This document shows, in pieces, positions 1 through 6,561 of a DNA stretch of 8,957 bases. The position numbers were made by a program, and so were the translations under genes. Numbering within the stretch: the first letter of the stretch is position 1; each line of letters opens with the position of its first letter. The stretch covers positions 1 through 8,957 of the forward strand of contig PRDT01000011.1 in assembly GCA_003173995.1 (NCBI GenBank). The letters are read 5' to 3'. This DNA is from Candidatus Levyibacteriota bacterium (lineage in GTDB: Bacteria > Patescibacteriota > Microgenomatia > Levybacterales > UBA12049). Under the pieces are notes generated by a model. That model saw only the letters and a list, made by a program, of their open reading frames with translations. It was not told where the DNA came from and ran no database searches.

Positions 1-751
1 CAGGTCTTCCCATTTTTTCTGCATAACTTGCAGTTATGAGAGCGCCACTATCAGCCGCGCCTTCTGTAACAATAATACCCTCTGAAAGTCCTGCTATTAA
101 TGCATTTCTTGCAGGGAAAAGTCCTTTTGTACTTTGGTGTCCTGGTGGAAATGTACTCACAACACATCCTCCACCACTAATAATTTTGTCATAAAGATAC
201 TGATGAGACGACGGAACGCAAATATCAACGCCACTTCCTAGTACTGCGATTGTCTTGCCATGGCAATCCAAACATGTCTTATGCACAATTCCATCTACTC
301 CTAATGCTAAGCCTGAGACAACAACAAATCCCTCCTCAACAAATTGTTGTGTCAAAAGGGTTGTGACCTGTTGACCGTATTGTGTTACTTTTCTCGTCCC
401 GACAATGCCAATGGATTTTGCGCATAATAAAACATCACTTTTCCCTTTTACATAAATACCAATTGGTGGATGAACAAGTTTTTTAAGTAAAAGCGGAAAA
501 ATGTCATCGTAGCATCCGAGAAAAAGAATATCTTTTTCTTTTAGTTTTTCCTCTTCTTTTACCAAATCAATCTGCTGACGAAACTCAATAAATAGACTGG
601 TTTTCTTCTCTCCTAAAATTGGTATCAAACCTTCTTCGTCTGACTCCCATGCAAACTTTGCACTACCAAATGCATCGACCAATTTTCCAAATGTTACACT
701 TCCAATGCCTGGAAAAAGAGAAAATCCAAGACAATACAGATTTGACTCCAT
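1..751 (-). CDS. dprA: DNA processing protein DprA (Smf), 3'-truncated by window edge
   Basis: DprA binds incoming single-stranded DNA in the cytoplasm during natural transformation and loads RecA onto it; that role comes from the family. 250 codons are visible, and the C-terminal part (any winged-helix domain) lies off the left edge. An N-terminal helix-hairpin-helix-like stretch FPGIGSVTFGKLVDAFGS (residues 13-30) precedes the Rossmann-like DprA core. The core shows IGIVGTRKVTQYG (114-126), SGLALGVDGIVH (146-157), LFPARNALIAGLS (211-223) and DSGALITASYAEKMGR (234-249), all in family order. The ATG at 751 is preferred because the family N-terminus begins just there and a -10-like box lies 6 bases upstream; an in-frame GTG at 766 is the only other start before a TAA. 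No SD is visible. It is transcribed divergently from the gene at 855. The family assignment is very secure; the start is fairly secure. Confidence 0.96.
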   Translation of the reverse strand, partial: MESNLYCLGFSLFPGIGSVTFGKLVDAFGSAKFAWESDEEGLIPILGEKKTSLFIEFRQQIDLVKEEEKLKEKDILFLGCYDDIFPLLLKKLVHPPIGIYVKGKSDVLLCAKSIGIVGTRKVTQYGQQVTTLLTQQFVEEGFVVVSGLALGVDGIVHKTCLDCHGKTIAVLGSGVDICVPSSHQYLYDKIISGGGCVVSTFPPGHQSTKGLFPARNALIAGLSEGIIVTEGAADSGALITASYAEKMGRP

Positions 752-757
752 ATCTGT

Positions 758-788
758 ATCATACACATTTTCTTCATCGACCTGACAA
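758..788 (-). promoter_or_regulatory. Putative dprA promoter, leaderless type
   Basis: On the minus strand TTGTCA (788-783) and TATGAT (763-758) are separated by 19 bases, and the -10-like box ends 6 bases before the ATG at 751. Each hexamer differs from the sigma-70 consensus at one position. Transcription would start at or next to the start codon, which fits the missing SD. This is an inference from sequence only; the spacer is longer than the ideal 17. Confidence 0.45.
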
Positions 789-819
789 GCCCTCTTGTCA
801 TTTTCTTACAGCAATTGAC

Positions 820-847
820 TTGACAAGCAATCTCCTTTTTGTAAGAC
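820..847 (+). promoter_or_regulatory. Weak candidate promoter for the 130-aa membrane protein
   Basis: A perfect TTGACA (820-825) is followed after 16 bases by TAAGAC (842-847), a poor -10 that ends 7 bases before the ATG at 855. There is no SD before this ATG. The -35 match is exact, but the -10 matches the consensus at only three of six positions, so the call rests mostly on the -35 and on the position. Confidence 0.3.
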
Positions 848-854
848 TTATCCC

Positions 855-1247
855 ATGGCAACCAAAAAAGTAGGTAGCAAAACACCTGTCAAGAAAGTAG
901 CACCGGTCAAAACAACTTCTACAACCAACGCACCACTTTCTTATGAAACCCAAATGATAATCGTCATTCTCCTCCTCTTATTTTTCTATCCAATTGGTCT
1001 TATCTTTATGTGGGCATGGATGGGAAAATGGCCACTCTGGCTTCGCATTCTTCTCACCATTCCTCTTTTTTTGGGTGGGTTTATTATTTTCTCTGTACTT
1101 ATTTTTATTGCAGCAATAATTCAGCATGTCAGTACAAATTATCGTATGGAACAACAACGACAACAATTGATGAAGCAATATTTGAGTCCCACACCAACTG
1201 TCTCCCAACAAGCACTTTCTCCCTCTGCTGATGAAACAAACTACTAA
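855..1247 (+). CDS. Small two-helix membrane protein with a Lys/Thr/Pro-rich N-terminal tail, function unknown
   Basis: 130 residues, not a family I can name. Residues 1-28 are a basic Lys/Thr/Pro/Val tail with KKVGSKTPVKK, similar in composition to histone-H1-like tails. Two hydrophobic segments follow at about 33-55 and 63-90, joined by WAWMGKWPLWLR. The end of the first helix, YPIGLIFMWAW, resembles the PxGLxxMW motif seen in various small bacterial membrane proteins with two helices; that is a similarity, not a family assignment. The last 40 residues are polar and Gln-rich (MEQQRQQLMKQ) and could form a short helix. Both termini are probably cytoplasmic, given the positive N-terminus and an even helix number. 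It is divergent from dprA, and the next plus-strand gene begins 41 bases downstream. The ATG is the first in frame and has no SD. Coding status is supported by the clean membrane-protein pattern. Confidence 0.75.
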   Translation: MATKKVGSKTPVKKVAPVKTTSTTNAPLSYETQMIIVILLLLFFYPIGLIFMWAWMGKWPLWLRILLTIPLFLGGFIIFSVLIFIAAIIQHVSTNYRMEQQRQQLMKQYLSPTPTVSQQALSPSADETNY

Positions 1248-1251
1248 TCCC

Positions 1252-1280
1252 TTGCTTTCTTCCAAGCCCTGTGGTATCTT
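1252..1280 (+). promoter_or_regulatory. Putative promoter of the 262-aa gene, leaderless type
   Basis: TTGCTT (1252-1257) and TATCTT (1275-1280) are separated by exactly 17 bases, and the -10-like box ends 8 bases before the ATG at 1289. Each hexamer matches the sigma-70 consensus at four of six positions. No SD precedes the ATG. The spacing favours the ATG at 1289 over the in-frame GTG at 1271, which lies inside the promoter spacer. Confidence 0.4.
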
Positions 1281-1288
1281 CACAACCT

Positions 1289-2077
1289 ATGCCTGAACAA
1301 GTTGAAAGAGATCAAGCTCAGCGAACAGAAGCCCTTCATACACCCTTTCGTGGGCATATTGAAGCTGCGTTACAAGAGCGTGGGTTGCAACTTATTGCTG
1401 ACCCTGTATTTGAAGCGGAAGGACTTCTAACTCATGGTGCTCATAGTATCGGAACACTAATTTATGTTGTTGCGCCTGCTGAATTTACAACTATCCGTGA
1501 AACAAATGAAAGGATCACCTCTTTAAGAGGTCTTGATTCAGCACATTTTACCGATGAACCTCCACATGGTGATTATTTTCGAGCAGTACAAGTCATGAAT
1601 TATAACAATGGAGTTCCTCAAGATGAATTGCGCGGAATAGACCCAGCCCAAATGGACTTGTACGAACCTACTGGTTCTACATCTTTTACCACGCAAGCAG
1701 TTCCACAGCCTTTAGCTGGTATGCAAGCACTTTATGAAGCAACAGGAGTGACAGCAAGCGATGAGACAAAAGTATTACCTCAATTTCTTAGACACCGTAT
1801 TATTGCCTTTCCGGACTTAGAGATAGCACAAGCAATTGTTGAGCATTTTCTCAATCCATTAGATGCACATCATGAGACAGAATTATTTGAACATGCACGA
1901 CATAGTCATGGAAGATTCTCACACTCTGTTGATATCAGAGTTCCTTTCGAGGCATTTGATGATGCACATGTGAGACGACTTCTCGAGTTACCACCATTGA
2001 CAGGATTTGGAGCATTCCGAAGAACTATGAAAACCATTGCAGTAGAACTTGGTGGAGCTCATTCTCACCATCATTAA
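1289..2077 (+). CDS. Hypothetical His-rich protein, no recognised family
   Basis: 262 residues from the ATG; an in-frame GTG at 1271 would add six. I do not recognise the family. There is no signal peptide, no membrane segment and no cysteine, so it looks like a soluble cytoplasmic protein. It has 19 histidines, 13 of them in the last 95 residues: HFLNPLDAHHETELFEHARHS-type clusters and a C-terminal GGAHSHHH. Clustered His with Asp and Glu could bind a metal ion, but no named metal-site motif is present, so this is only a hint. Predicted alternation of helix (GHIEAALQERGLQL, LEIAQAIVEHFLNPL) and strand (IGTLIYVVA, HRIIAFPD, SVDIRVPFEAF) suggests a folded alpha/beta protein. It has its own candidate promoter. 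Its TAA overlaps the TAA of convergent mrdA within the self-complementary TTAA at 2074-2077. Codon use resembles the left-hand neighbours. Confidence 0.8.
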   Translation: MPEQVERDQAQRTEALHTPFRGHIEAALQERGLQLIADPVFEAEGLLTHGAHSIGTLIYVVAPAEFTTIRETNERITSLRGLDSAHFTDEPPHGDYFRAVQVMNYNNGVPQDELRGIDPAQMDLYEPTGSTSFTTQAVPQPLAGMQALYEATGVTASDETKVLPQFLRHRIIAFPDLEIAQAIVEHFLNPLDAHHETELFEHARHSHGRFSHSVDIRVPFEAFDDAHVRRLLELPPLTGFGAFRRTMKTIAVELGGAHSHHH

Positions 2078-3876
2078 TACTTATTTTCAAAGTAATACTG
2101 CATAATTTCTTTGGCAATTGGTCCTGCCACATTACTTCCTTCTCCACTTTCTTCAGATAACACTGTCACAACAATTTGTGGATGATATGCTGGCGCAAAA
2201 GCAGTTATCCATGCATGTGGGAGCGTACTATCATCACCATGTTGGGCGGTTCCAGTTTTGCATGCGACCACCACATGCCGCATATCAGAGGCATCTGCCG
2301 AACCAGTTGCATTTGGTGCCTCTGTAATATCCTTTCCGTCAATTTGCAGATGTGAATTCTTTACAGCAAAGCCAAAAAATGGCCAGGCAACTCCCCCCGT
2401 ATCACAGGATTCTATCATTCCTTCTCTCACCGTATTGAGAGTATCCATACTTAAAAAATCTTTATTTTTGACAACTGGATTTTGATTTTTCAAAAGGCGT
2501 GGAGCATAGACGGTACCGCCATTTGCGATGGTTGCTGTCCAAGAATTGACCTGGAGTGGAGTTGTGAGCAGATACCCCTGTCCAATACCATAATGATAAT
2601 CATCTCCCAAATACCACTTATCCCCAATGACTTTTTCTTTCCACTCTTTTGTCGGGACAAGTCCTTTTGCTTCTCCTTCAATAGAAATGCCAAGTGGCTT
2701 GCCAAGACCGTATTTTTGTGCAAAAGAAGAAAGAGTATCTACTCCCAAAAGTTGTCCAACTTTATAAAAGAAAATATCATTTGAGCGCTTAATTGCCTTC
2801 ACCACATCCACTGGCCCTTCTGTCCTTCCGTATTCTGTGTAATACCAATTTGCAAAAGAAAAATCCCCAACTTTCAAGATACCGTCATCTTCCACAGTAT
2901 ATGAAGTATCAATTGTCTTGGTCTGTAGGGCTGCAGTTGCAGTGACGAGCTTAAACGTTGAGCCAGGAGGATAGGTGCCAGAGATTGCTCTATCCAAAAG
3001 CGGTTGTCCTGTGCCGTCCAAAAGGACCTGCTCAACAGTATGATACGTTGCATCCGAAGGTGGATCAAAATGCTCACCCATCGTGAATAAATTTGGATCA
3101 AAGGAAGGCTTACTCACCATGGCAAGTACCTCGCCAGTTGGCGTTGTGACGATAGCTGCTCCTCTTTTCACAGTTTTCATGGCATTTGCTACTTCTTTTT
3201 GAAGAGAAGAATCAATAGTGAGGAAAATATTTTGCCCAGCAATAGGATCTGTCTCGCCGAGAATACGAATAGGCTTTCCTGTTGCATCAACCTCTACGAG
3301 AACCTTCCCATCGACTCCCCGAAGAAAAGTCTCCCCAGATTGTTCTATTCCCATTTTGCCTACCAAATCCCCCGCATTGTAGCCTGCAAACAGAGGATCT
3401 TTTAAATCCTCTGTTGAAATTTGCCCAATGTATCCAACAACATGTGCTGCCGCTTCACCAATAGGATATTGTCTGAGACTATCTACCTCTAACTTTTTAT
3501 CCCCTTTTGCAATTTTATCCAAAGCTGCTTTTTCATCAATAAGGACTGTCTTGCCATTCACTGTCTCTCGGTATCCTGGTACATTAAAGACAAGCGGCTT
3601 ATCATCTCTGTCAAAAATAATGCCTCGTGGTGCATGAATAAGTGCTGTACGAATTCTATTCGTGTCCGAAATACTTCGGTAATAACCACCTGCTAAAAGC
3701 TGAAGAAATGCAAGACGACCCAAAAGAATAAGTGCACCAATTCCTATAAAAAGAAGAAATAAATATCCCCTCATCGCATGAGAAGAAAAATCACTTTTTC
3801 CGCTCTTTCGAGAAAAGCGAAGAGACATGTTTTTTTCAGTGTGGATAGCGTCAGAAAAAGATGCACCAAGTTTCAT
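2074..3876 (-). CDS. mrdA: Penicillin-binding protein 2, elongation-specific peptidoglycan D,D-transpeptidase
   Basis: This class B penicillin-binding protein crosslinks peptide stems of nascent peptidoglycan on the outer face of the membrane, as part of the rod complex with MreBCD and RodA. About 600 residues from the ATG at 3876, normal for PBP2. One N-terminal membrane anchor (about residues 35-61) is followed by the dimerisation domain with APRGIIFDRD (82-91), then the transpeptidase domain. That domain has all three active-site motifs: STFK with the nucleophile Ser306 and Lys309, SND at 365-367, and KTG at 540-542. The frame stays open to an ATG at 4002, but that start would overlap mreD by 83 bases and add a tail atypical for the family. 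ATGs at 3876, 3828 and 3774 are more sensible. 3876 is chosen because an extended -10-like box and a TATTAT lie just upstream, but no SD helps decide. mreD ends 43 bases before it. The product is certain; the start is not. Confidence 0.95.
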   Translation of the reverse strand: MKLGASFSDAIHTEKNMSLRFSRKSGKSDFSSHAMRGYLFLLFIGIGALILLGRLAFLQLLAGGYYRSISDTNRIRTALIHAPRGIIFDRDDKPLVFNVPGYRETVNGKTVLIDEKAALDKIAKGDKKLEVDSLRQYPIGEAAAHVVGYIGQISTEDLKDPLFAGYNAGDLVGKMGIEQSGETFLRGVDGKVLVEVDATGKPIRILGETDPIAGQNIFLTIDSSLQKEVANAMKTVKRGAAIVTTPTGEVLAMVSKPSFDPNLFTMGEHFDPPSDATYHTVEQVLLDGTGQPLLDRAISGTYPPGSTFKLVTATAALQTKTIDTSYTVEDDGILKVGDFSFANWYYTEYGRTEGPVDVVKAIKRSNDIFFYKVGQLLGVDTLSSFAQKYGLGKPLGISIEGEAKGLVPTKEWKEKVIGDKWYLGDDYHYGIGQGYLLTTPLQVNSWTATIANGGTVYAPRLLKNQNPVVKNKDFLSMDTLNTVREGMIESCDTGGVAWPFFGFAVKNSHLQIDGKDITEAPNATGSADASDMRHVVVACKTGTAQHGDDSTLPHAWITAFAPAYHPQIVVTVLSEESGEGSNVAGPIAKEIMQYYFENKY

Positions 3877-3893
3877 AGGAGATAATAGCTTTG

Positions 3894-3902
3894 AGTATAG
3901 CA
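3894..3902 (-). promoter_or_regulatory. Extended -10 element before mrdA
   Basis: On the minus strand TGC-TATACT (3902-3894) ends 17 bases before the proposed ATG at 3876. It carries the TGn extension and one mismatch to TATAAT. No recognisable -35 lies 17 bases further upstream, which extended -10 promoters can tolerate. It would give mrdA a transcript of its own in addition to read-through from mreCD. A second -10-like TATTAT lies 5 bases before the ATG. Confidence 0.35.
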
Positions 3903-3919
3903 CAGAGAAAGTGGCCTCG

Positions 3920-4345
3920 TTAGATTCGCTTTTTCTGTGGAAGATGACTGTCCAGTACTGCCAAGACAAAGAAAATGCCACTTGCCCAAAGTGCAGTCGC
4001 AATTGATCCTAAAAGAATATGAGGCATATGAAAAAGAAAACTATATAGCATGCTGGCAAGAAAAGAGAAAACAATAACAAATTGGAAGGTCCTTATCTCA
4101 AATTTTCGCTCATATAAAAATACTGCTCCTAAAAGGCCAAGAAAGAAAAGACTCGTGAGTCCAACAGTATGAAATGCAAGGATATCAGTAAGTATTCCAA
4201 GAATAAAGGCTAAAAGTAGTACATGCGATTTTTTGAATAAGACAAGCATTGCAAGGATACATCCAATAGTAAGCGGTGCCGCAACAAACCCAGTACTTAT
4301 GAATAATGAAAGCAGTGTAATAAGACTAAAAATAAGCCATTCCAT
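3920..4345 (-). CDS. mreD: Rod shape-determining membrane protein MreD
   Basis: MreD is an integral membrane partner of MreC in the cell-elongation complex. 141 residues, slightly short for a family of usually about 160. It is almost entirely hydrophobic, with about five membrane helices separated by short charged turns (FKKSH, YERKFEIRT), and ends in a basic HLPQKKRI tail. The central FILGILTDILAFHTVGLTSLFFLGLLGA segment carries the Asp within a helix and the Gly-rich following helix typical of MreD. Position is decisive: only 3 bases separate the mreC stop from this ATG, and mrdA follows 43 bases later, so mreC and mreD are clearly co-transcribed. No SD is visible and translation may be coupled to mreC. 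Confidence 0.9.
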   Translation of the reverse strand: MEWLIFSLITLLSLFISTGFVAAPLTIGCILAMLVLFKKSHVLLLAFILGILTDILAFHTVGLTSLFFLGLLGAVFLYERKFEIRTFQFVIVFSFLASMLYSFLFHMPHILLGSIATALWASGIFFVLAVLDSHLPQKKRI

Positions 4346-4348
4346 ACA

Positions 4349-5137
4349 TTAGTGAGTAATAATAAATACTTCCGACAATTTTTCAATACTGACGAGACTC
4401 TGCATATTTGCACCTTGGAAAATAGCAGCTGGATTTTTCTCAACAGCAACAATTTTCCCAACAATAAGTCCTTCCGGAATATTTTTCTCTCCTGTATCTC
4501 CTTTTGTGATGACAGTATCTCCTGTATGAAGAGTATCTGACAATACAACATTATCAAGTACCATTTGTCCATTGCCAATTCCCTTCACAACACCTGGTGC
4601 ACTTGTCTCATTTGTCTGGGCTGTCAATGAAAATGACTTATTGGTAATAAGAGTTATTTTTGCAGCATGATCGCTGACCTTTCCAACAATACCAATGAGT
4701 GAATCCTTATACACAACTGGCTGACCTTTCTCTACACTGTCACTTGTTCCTTTATCAACCAGCATTTCCTCCGCTTTGGTAATACCCGGAACAAATGAAG
4801 GAAGACCAATAACTTGAGCGGGAAGTAAATTGTGAGTTGGGATACTTGAGGTCTCAAATTGATCACGAAGAGCCTTATCGTCATTTTGTAATTTCCTCAT
4901 TTGGACAAGTTGTGTCTTAAGCTGCAGATTTTCTGCTTGAAGACGCTTCATTTCTGGATTGGTACCAAGAGTAAATGGTAAGCGACTTGTCTGGTACAGG
5001 AGTGACTCAATTGGAAATAAGGCATTGCCTAAAAGTCCCTGACCCAAAAGAAGTTGATGTTGAGAAAGGAAGAATACTCCAAGAGATAAAATAAGAAAGA
5101 AGATAAAAAGAGGTAAAATAGGTGTCCTTTTTTCCAT
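4349..5137 (-). CDS. mreC: Rod shape-determining protein MreC
   Basis: MreC links the cytoplasmic MreB filament with the extracytoplasmic peptidoglycan synthases and activates PBP2; that is family knowledge. 262 residues, a normal length. One N-terminal membrane segment (about 7-24) after MEKRTP; a coiled-coil stretch at about 62-96 (MKRLQAENLQLKTQLVQM), where MreC dimerises; then the beta-rich extracytoplasmic domain. That domain has family-typical stretches: LPAQVIGLPSF (105-115), VDKGTSDSVEKGQPVV (127-142), LIGIVGKVSDHAAKITLITN (147-166), and GDTVITKGDTGEKNIPEGLIVGKI (206-229). An extended -10 promoter ends 12 bases before the ATG, leaving almost no 5' untranslated region, so mreC can be expressed separately from mreB. 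It lies 227 bases downstream of mreB and 3 bases upstream of mreD. Confidence 0.95.
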   Translation of the reverse strand: MEKRTPILPLFIFFLILSLGVFFLSQHQLLLGQGLLGNALFPIESLLYQTSRLPFTLGTNPEMKRLQAENLQLKTQLVQMRKLQNDDKALRDQFETSSIPTHNLLPAQVIGLPSFVPGITKAEEMLVDKGTSDSVEKGQPVVYKDSLIGIVGKVSDHAAKITLITNKSFSLTAQTNETSAPGVVKGIGNGQMVLDNVVLSDTLHTGDTVITKGDTGEKNIPEGLIVGKIVAVEKNPAAIFQGANMQSLVSIEKLSEVFIITH

Positions 5138-5149
5138 AAGTTATGCCCT

Positions 5150-5180
5150 ATTATAGCATTGGATAAAAAGTATTATTCAA
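5150..5180 (-). promoter_or_regulatory. mreC promoter with perfect extended -10
   Basis: The minus strand reads TGC-TATAAT, with the hexamer at 5155-5150 and the TGn extension just upstream. A partial -35 TTGAAT (5180-5175) lies 19 bases away. The -10 ends 12 bases before the mreC ATG at 5137, so the predicted transcript has only about five untranslated bases. The perfect -10 and its extension make this one of the more convincing promoters in the window. Confidence 0.6.
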
Positions 5181-5213
5181 ATCTACTATGTGCAACTGAA
5201 TAAAAGGCGTAAA

Positions 5214-5305
5214 ATTTTTGTTTGTGAATGTTTCAGGGGAATTCCTCAGATGCGAAGCAGATTGAGGAAGGGGTAAACTTCCCCGATAAATGAACAAACA
5301 AAAAT
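5214..5305. repeat. Nested inverted repeat between mreB and mreC
   Basis: Three concentric inverted repeats share one centre. The outer arms are ATTTTTGTTTGT (5214-5225) and ACAAACAAAAAT (5294-5305), a perfect 12-base match. Inside, GGGGAATTCCTCA (5236-5248) pairs with TGAGGAA (5263-5269) and TTCCCC (5279-5284), leaving GGGGTAAAC (5270-5278) as a bulge. The innermost loop holds TGC-GAA-GCA (5251-5259). A competing hairpin GGGG/CCCC (5270-5273 with 5281-5284) is possible. Because the arms pair in either transcript, the strand is not fixed. It could be a structured RNA or attenuator in the mreB-mreC transcript, or a miniature mobile repeat with 12-bp terminal arms. No clear target-site duplication flanks it. 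It holds no convincing ORF. Confidence 0.6.
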
Positions 5306-5322
5306 AGCCTGACTTCACTTGC

Positions 5323-5354
5323 AAAAAGTCTTTGGTCCTTTCTTAAGAAAGGAC
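5323..5354 (-). terminator. Hairpin just downstream of mreB, possible weak terminator
   Basis: A perfect 8-bp stem GTCCTTTC/GAAAGGAC with loop TTAA (5335-5354) begins 11 bases after the mreB stop. On the minus strand it is followed after 7 bases by CTTTTT (5328-5323). The stem is sound, but the T-run is short and set back, so termination may be partial. That would fit mreC having its own promoter downstream. Confidence 0.45.
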
Positions 5355-5364
5355 AATAAGTACT

Positions 5365-6435
5365 CTATTGTAGTCCCCCAGTCACTCTCACTCGGGATAA
5401 GAGTGCTGGATTCTCAAGTACTTCTCCACATCCTCTCACAACAGTTGTAAGTGGATCTTCAGCGACAATAACAGGAATTTGGGTTCGTTCCATAATTAAT
5501 TTATCAAACCCTCGAATTTGCGCTCCACCACCAGTAATCAGAATACCTCGTTCTAAAATATCTGAAGTCAGCTCAGGTGGTGCTTCTTCCAATACCTCTG
5601 CAATGCCTTCAATAATTTGTGAGAGTACTGGTGCTAAGGCTTCTCGTACCTCTACTTCTGTTAGTCTGAGACTTTTTGGAAGACCTGTCTCAATATCTCG
5701 CCCTCTGACAACAGCCATTTCTTCATTTTCTGGCTCTTTTGCTTTTCTTTTTGGTTCAAATGCGCTACCAATTTTTATTTTGATATCTTCTGCTGTCTTT
5801 TCTCCCAAGAGAAGCCCATGTCGAAGGCGCACATAATGCAATATTGCCTGATCCATATCATCGCCTGCCAATTTCAGCGATTTATTTACCACAATACCCC
5901 CCAAGGAAATAATGGCTATTTCTGTTGTTCCACCACCAATATCAACTACCATGACACCTGTTGGCTGGAAAACACTTACACCCGCTCCTATTGCTGCTGC
6001 CATTGGTTCTTCAATAAGATAAGCTTCCCTTGCTCCTGCTGCCAGTGCTGCCTCCCAGACTGCACGCCTCTCAACTTCCGTGACAGCAGATGGGATACCA
6101 ATAACAACTTTTGGATGGATAAAAGAGAAAGGTAGCTTTCTATCAACTTCATGGACCTCCCGAATGTAGTGCTCTATCATCGCCTGAGTCGCATCAAAGT
6201 CCGCAATAACGCCACCTCGAAGAGGTCTCACGGTAATAATATTTGCAGGAGTCTTCCCAAGCATTTTCTTGGCCTCTGTACCTATAGCAATAACCTGCTT
6301 GGTCTTTTTGTGCATCGCAACAATAGATGGCTCGCGGATAACAATTCCCTTGCCACGAACCCACACCAAAGTATTTGCTGTACCTAAGTCAATACCAACA
6401 TCGTGGGAGAAAAAAGAAAAGAATTTGTTAAGCAT
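5365..6435 (-). CDS. mreB: Rod shape-determining actin homologue MreB
   Basis: MreB forms ATP-dependent filaments on the inner membrane face that position the elongation machinery. 356 residues, the family norm being about 335-350. The actin-fold nucleotide motifs are all present: phosphate-1 IDLGTANTLV (15-24), connect-1 with the catalytic-type Glu in YLIEEPMAAAIGAG (139-152), phosphate-2 VVDIGGGTTEIA (163-174), and adenosine motif LITGGGAQIRGF (299-310). The N-terminal MLNKFFSFFS is amphipathic and could bind membrane. The segment FEPKRKAKEPENEEMAVV (226-243) is about six residues longer and more charged than in E. coli MreB. The ATG at 6435 fits the family start; no SD is evident. It has its own promoter at 6471-6500. 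It heads the mre cluster but is separated from mreC by 227 bases holding a hairpin and a nested inverted repeat. Confidence 0.98.
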   Translation of the reverse strand: MLNKFFSFFSHDVGIDLGTANTLVWVRGKGIVIREPSIVAMHKKTKQVIAIGTEAKKMLGKTPANIITVRPLRGGVIADFDATQAMIEHYIREVHEVDRKLPFSFIHPKVVIGIPSAVTEVERRAVWEAALAAGAREAYLIEEPMAAAIGAGVSVFQPTGVMVVDIGGGTTEIAIISLGGIVVNKSLKLAGDDMDQAILHYVRLRHGLLLGEKTAEDIKIKIGSAFEPKRKAKEPENEEMAVVRGRDIETGLPKSLRLTEVEVREALAPVLSQIIEGIAEVLEEAPPELTSDILERGILITGGGAQIRGFDKLIMERTQIPVIVAEDPLTTVVRGCGEVLENPALLSRVRVTGGLQ

Positions 6436-6470
6436 AGCAAAAAAGGAAATCCTAGCAGATTCCTAGGCCT

Positions 6471-6500
6471 ATCATAGCATGTCTGGTATTCTCTTGCCAA
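6471..6500 (-). promoter_or_regulatory. mreB promoter
   Basis: On the minus strand TTGGCA (6500-6495), an 18-base spacer and TATGAT (6476-6471) each miss the sigma-70 consensus by one base. The spacer ends in TGC, giving an extended -10. The -10 ends 35 bases before the ATG. Between them lie two TCCTAG copies (6450-6455 and 6461-6466), the second inside the palindrome CCTAGG; a role is not established. Confidence 0.6.
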
Positions 6501-6561
6501 GCTAAGATACAGTCTAACTTAAGGGATTACTGAGAAAGAGATGAGAGGAGACTAAGCCTAC

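Noticed and set aside
619..885. Plus- and minus-strand frames of 84 and 63 codons near the start of dprA
   Set aside because: They are antisense or frame-shifted shadows of dprA, whose frame has family motifs throughout.
1271..1288. GTG at 1271 as start of the His-rich protein
   Set aside because: It lies inside the spacer of a -35/-10 pair and has no SD; the ATG at 1289 lies 8 bases after the -10-like box.
2062..2077. C-terminal HSHHH as an engineered His tag
   Set aside because: It is short and interrupted by Ser, encoded with natural codons and followed by native convergent sequence; histidines are frequent throughout this protein.
3877..4002. Longer PBP2 reading frame starting at the ATG at 4002
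   Set aside because: It would overlap mreD by 83 bases out of frame and add 42 residues unlike PBP2 N-termini; nearer ATGs give a normal length and membrane-anchor position.
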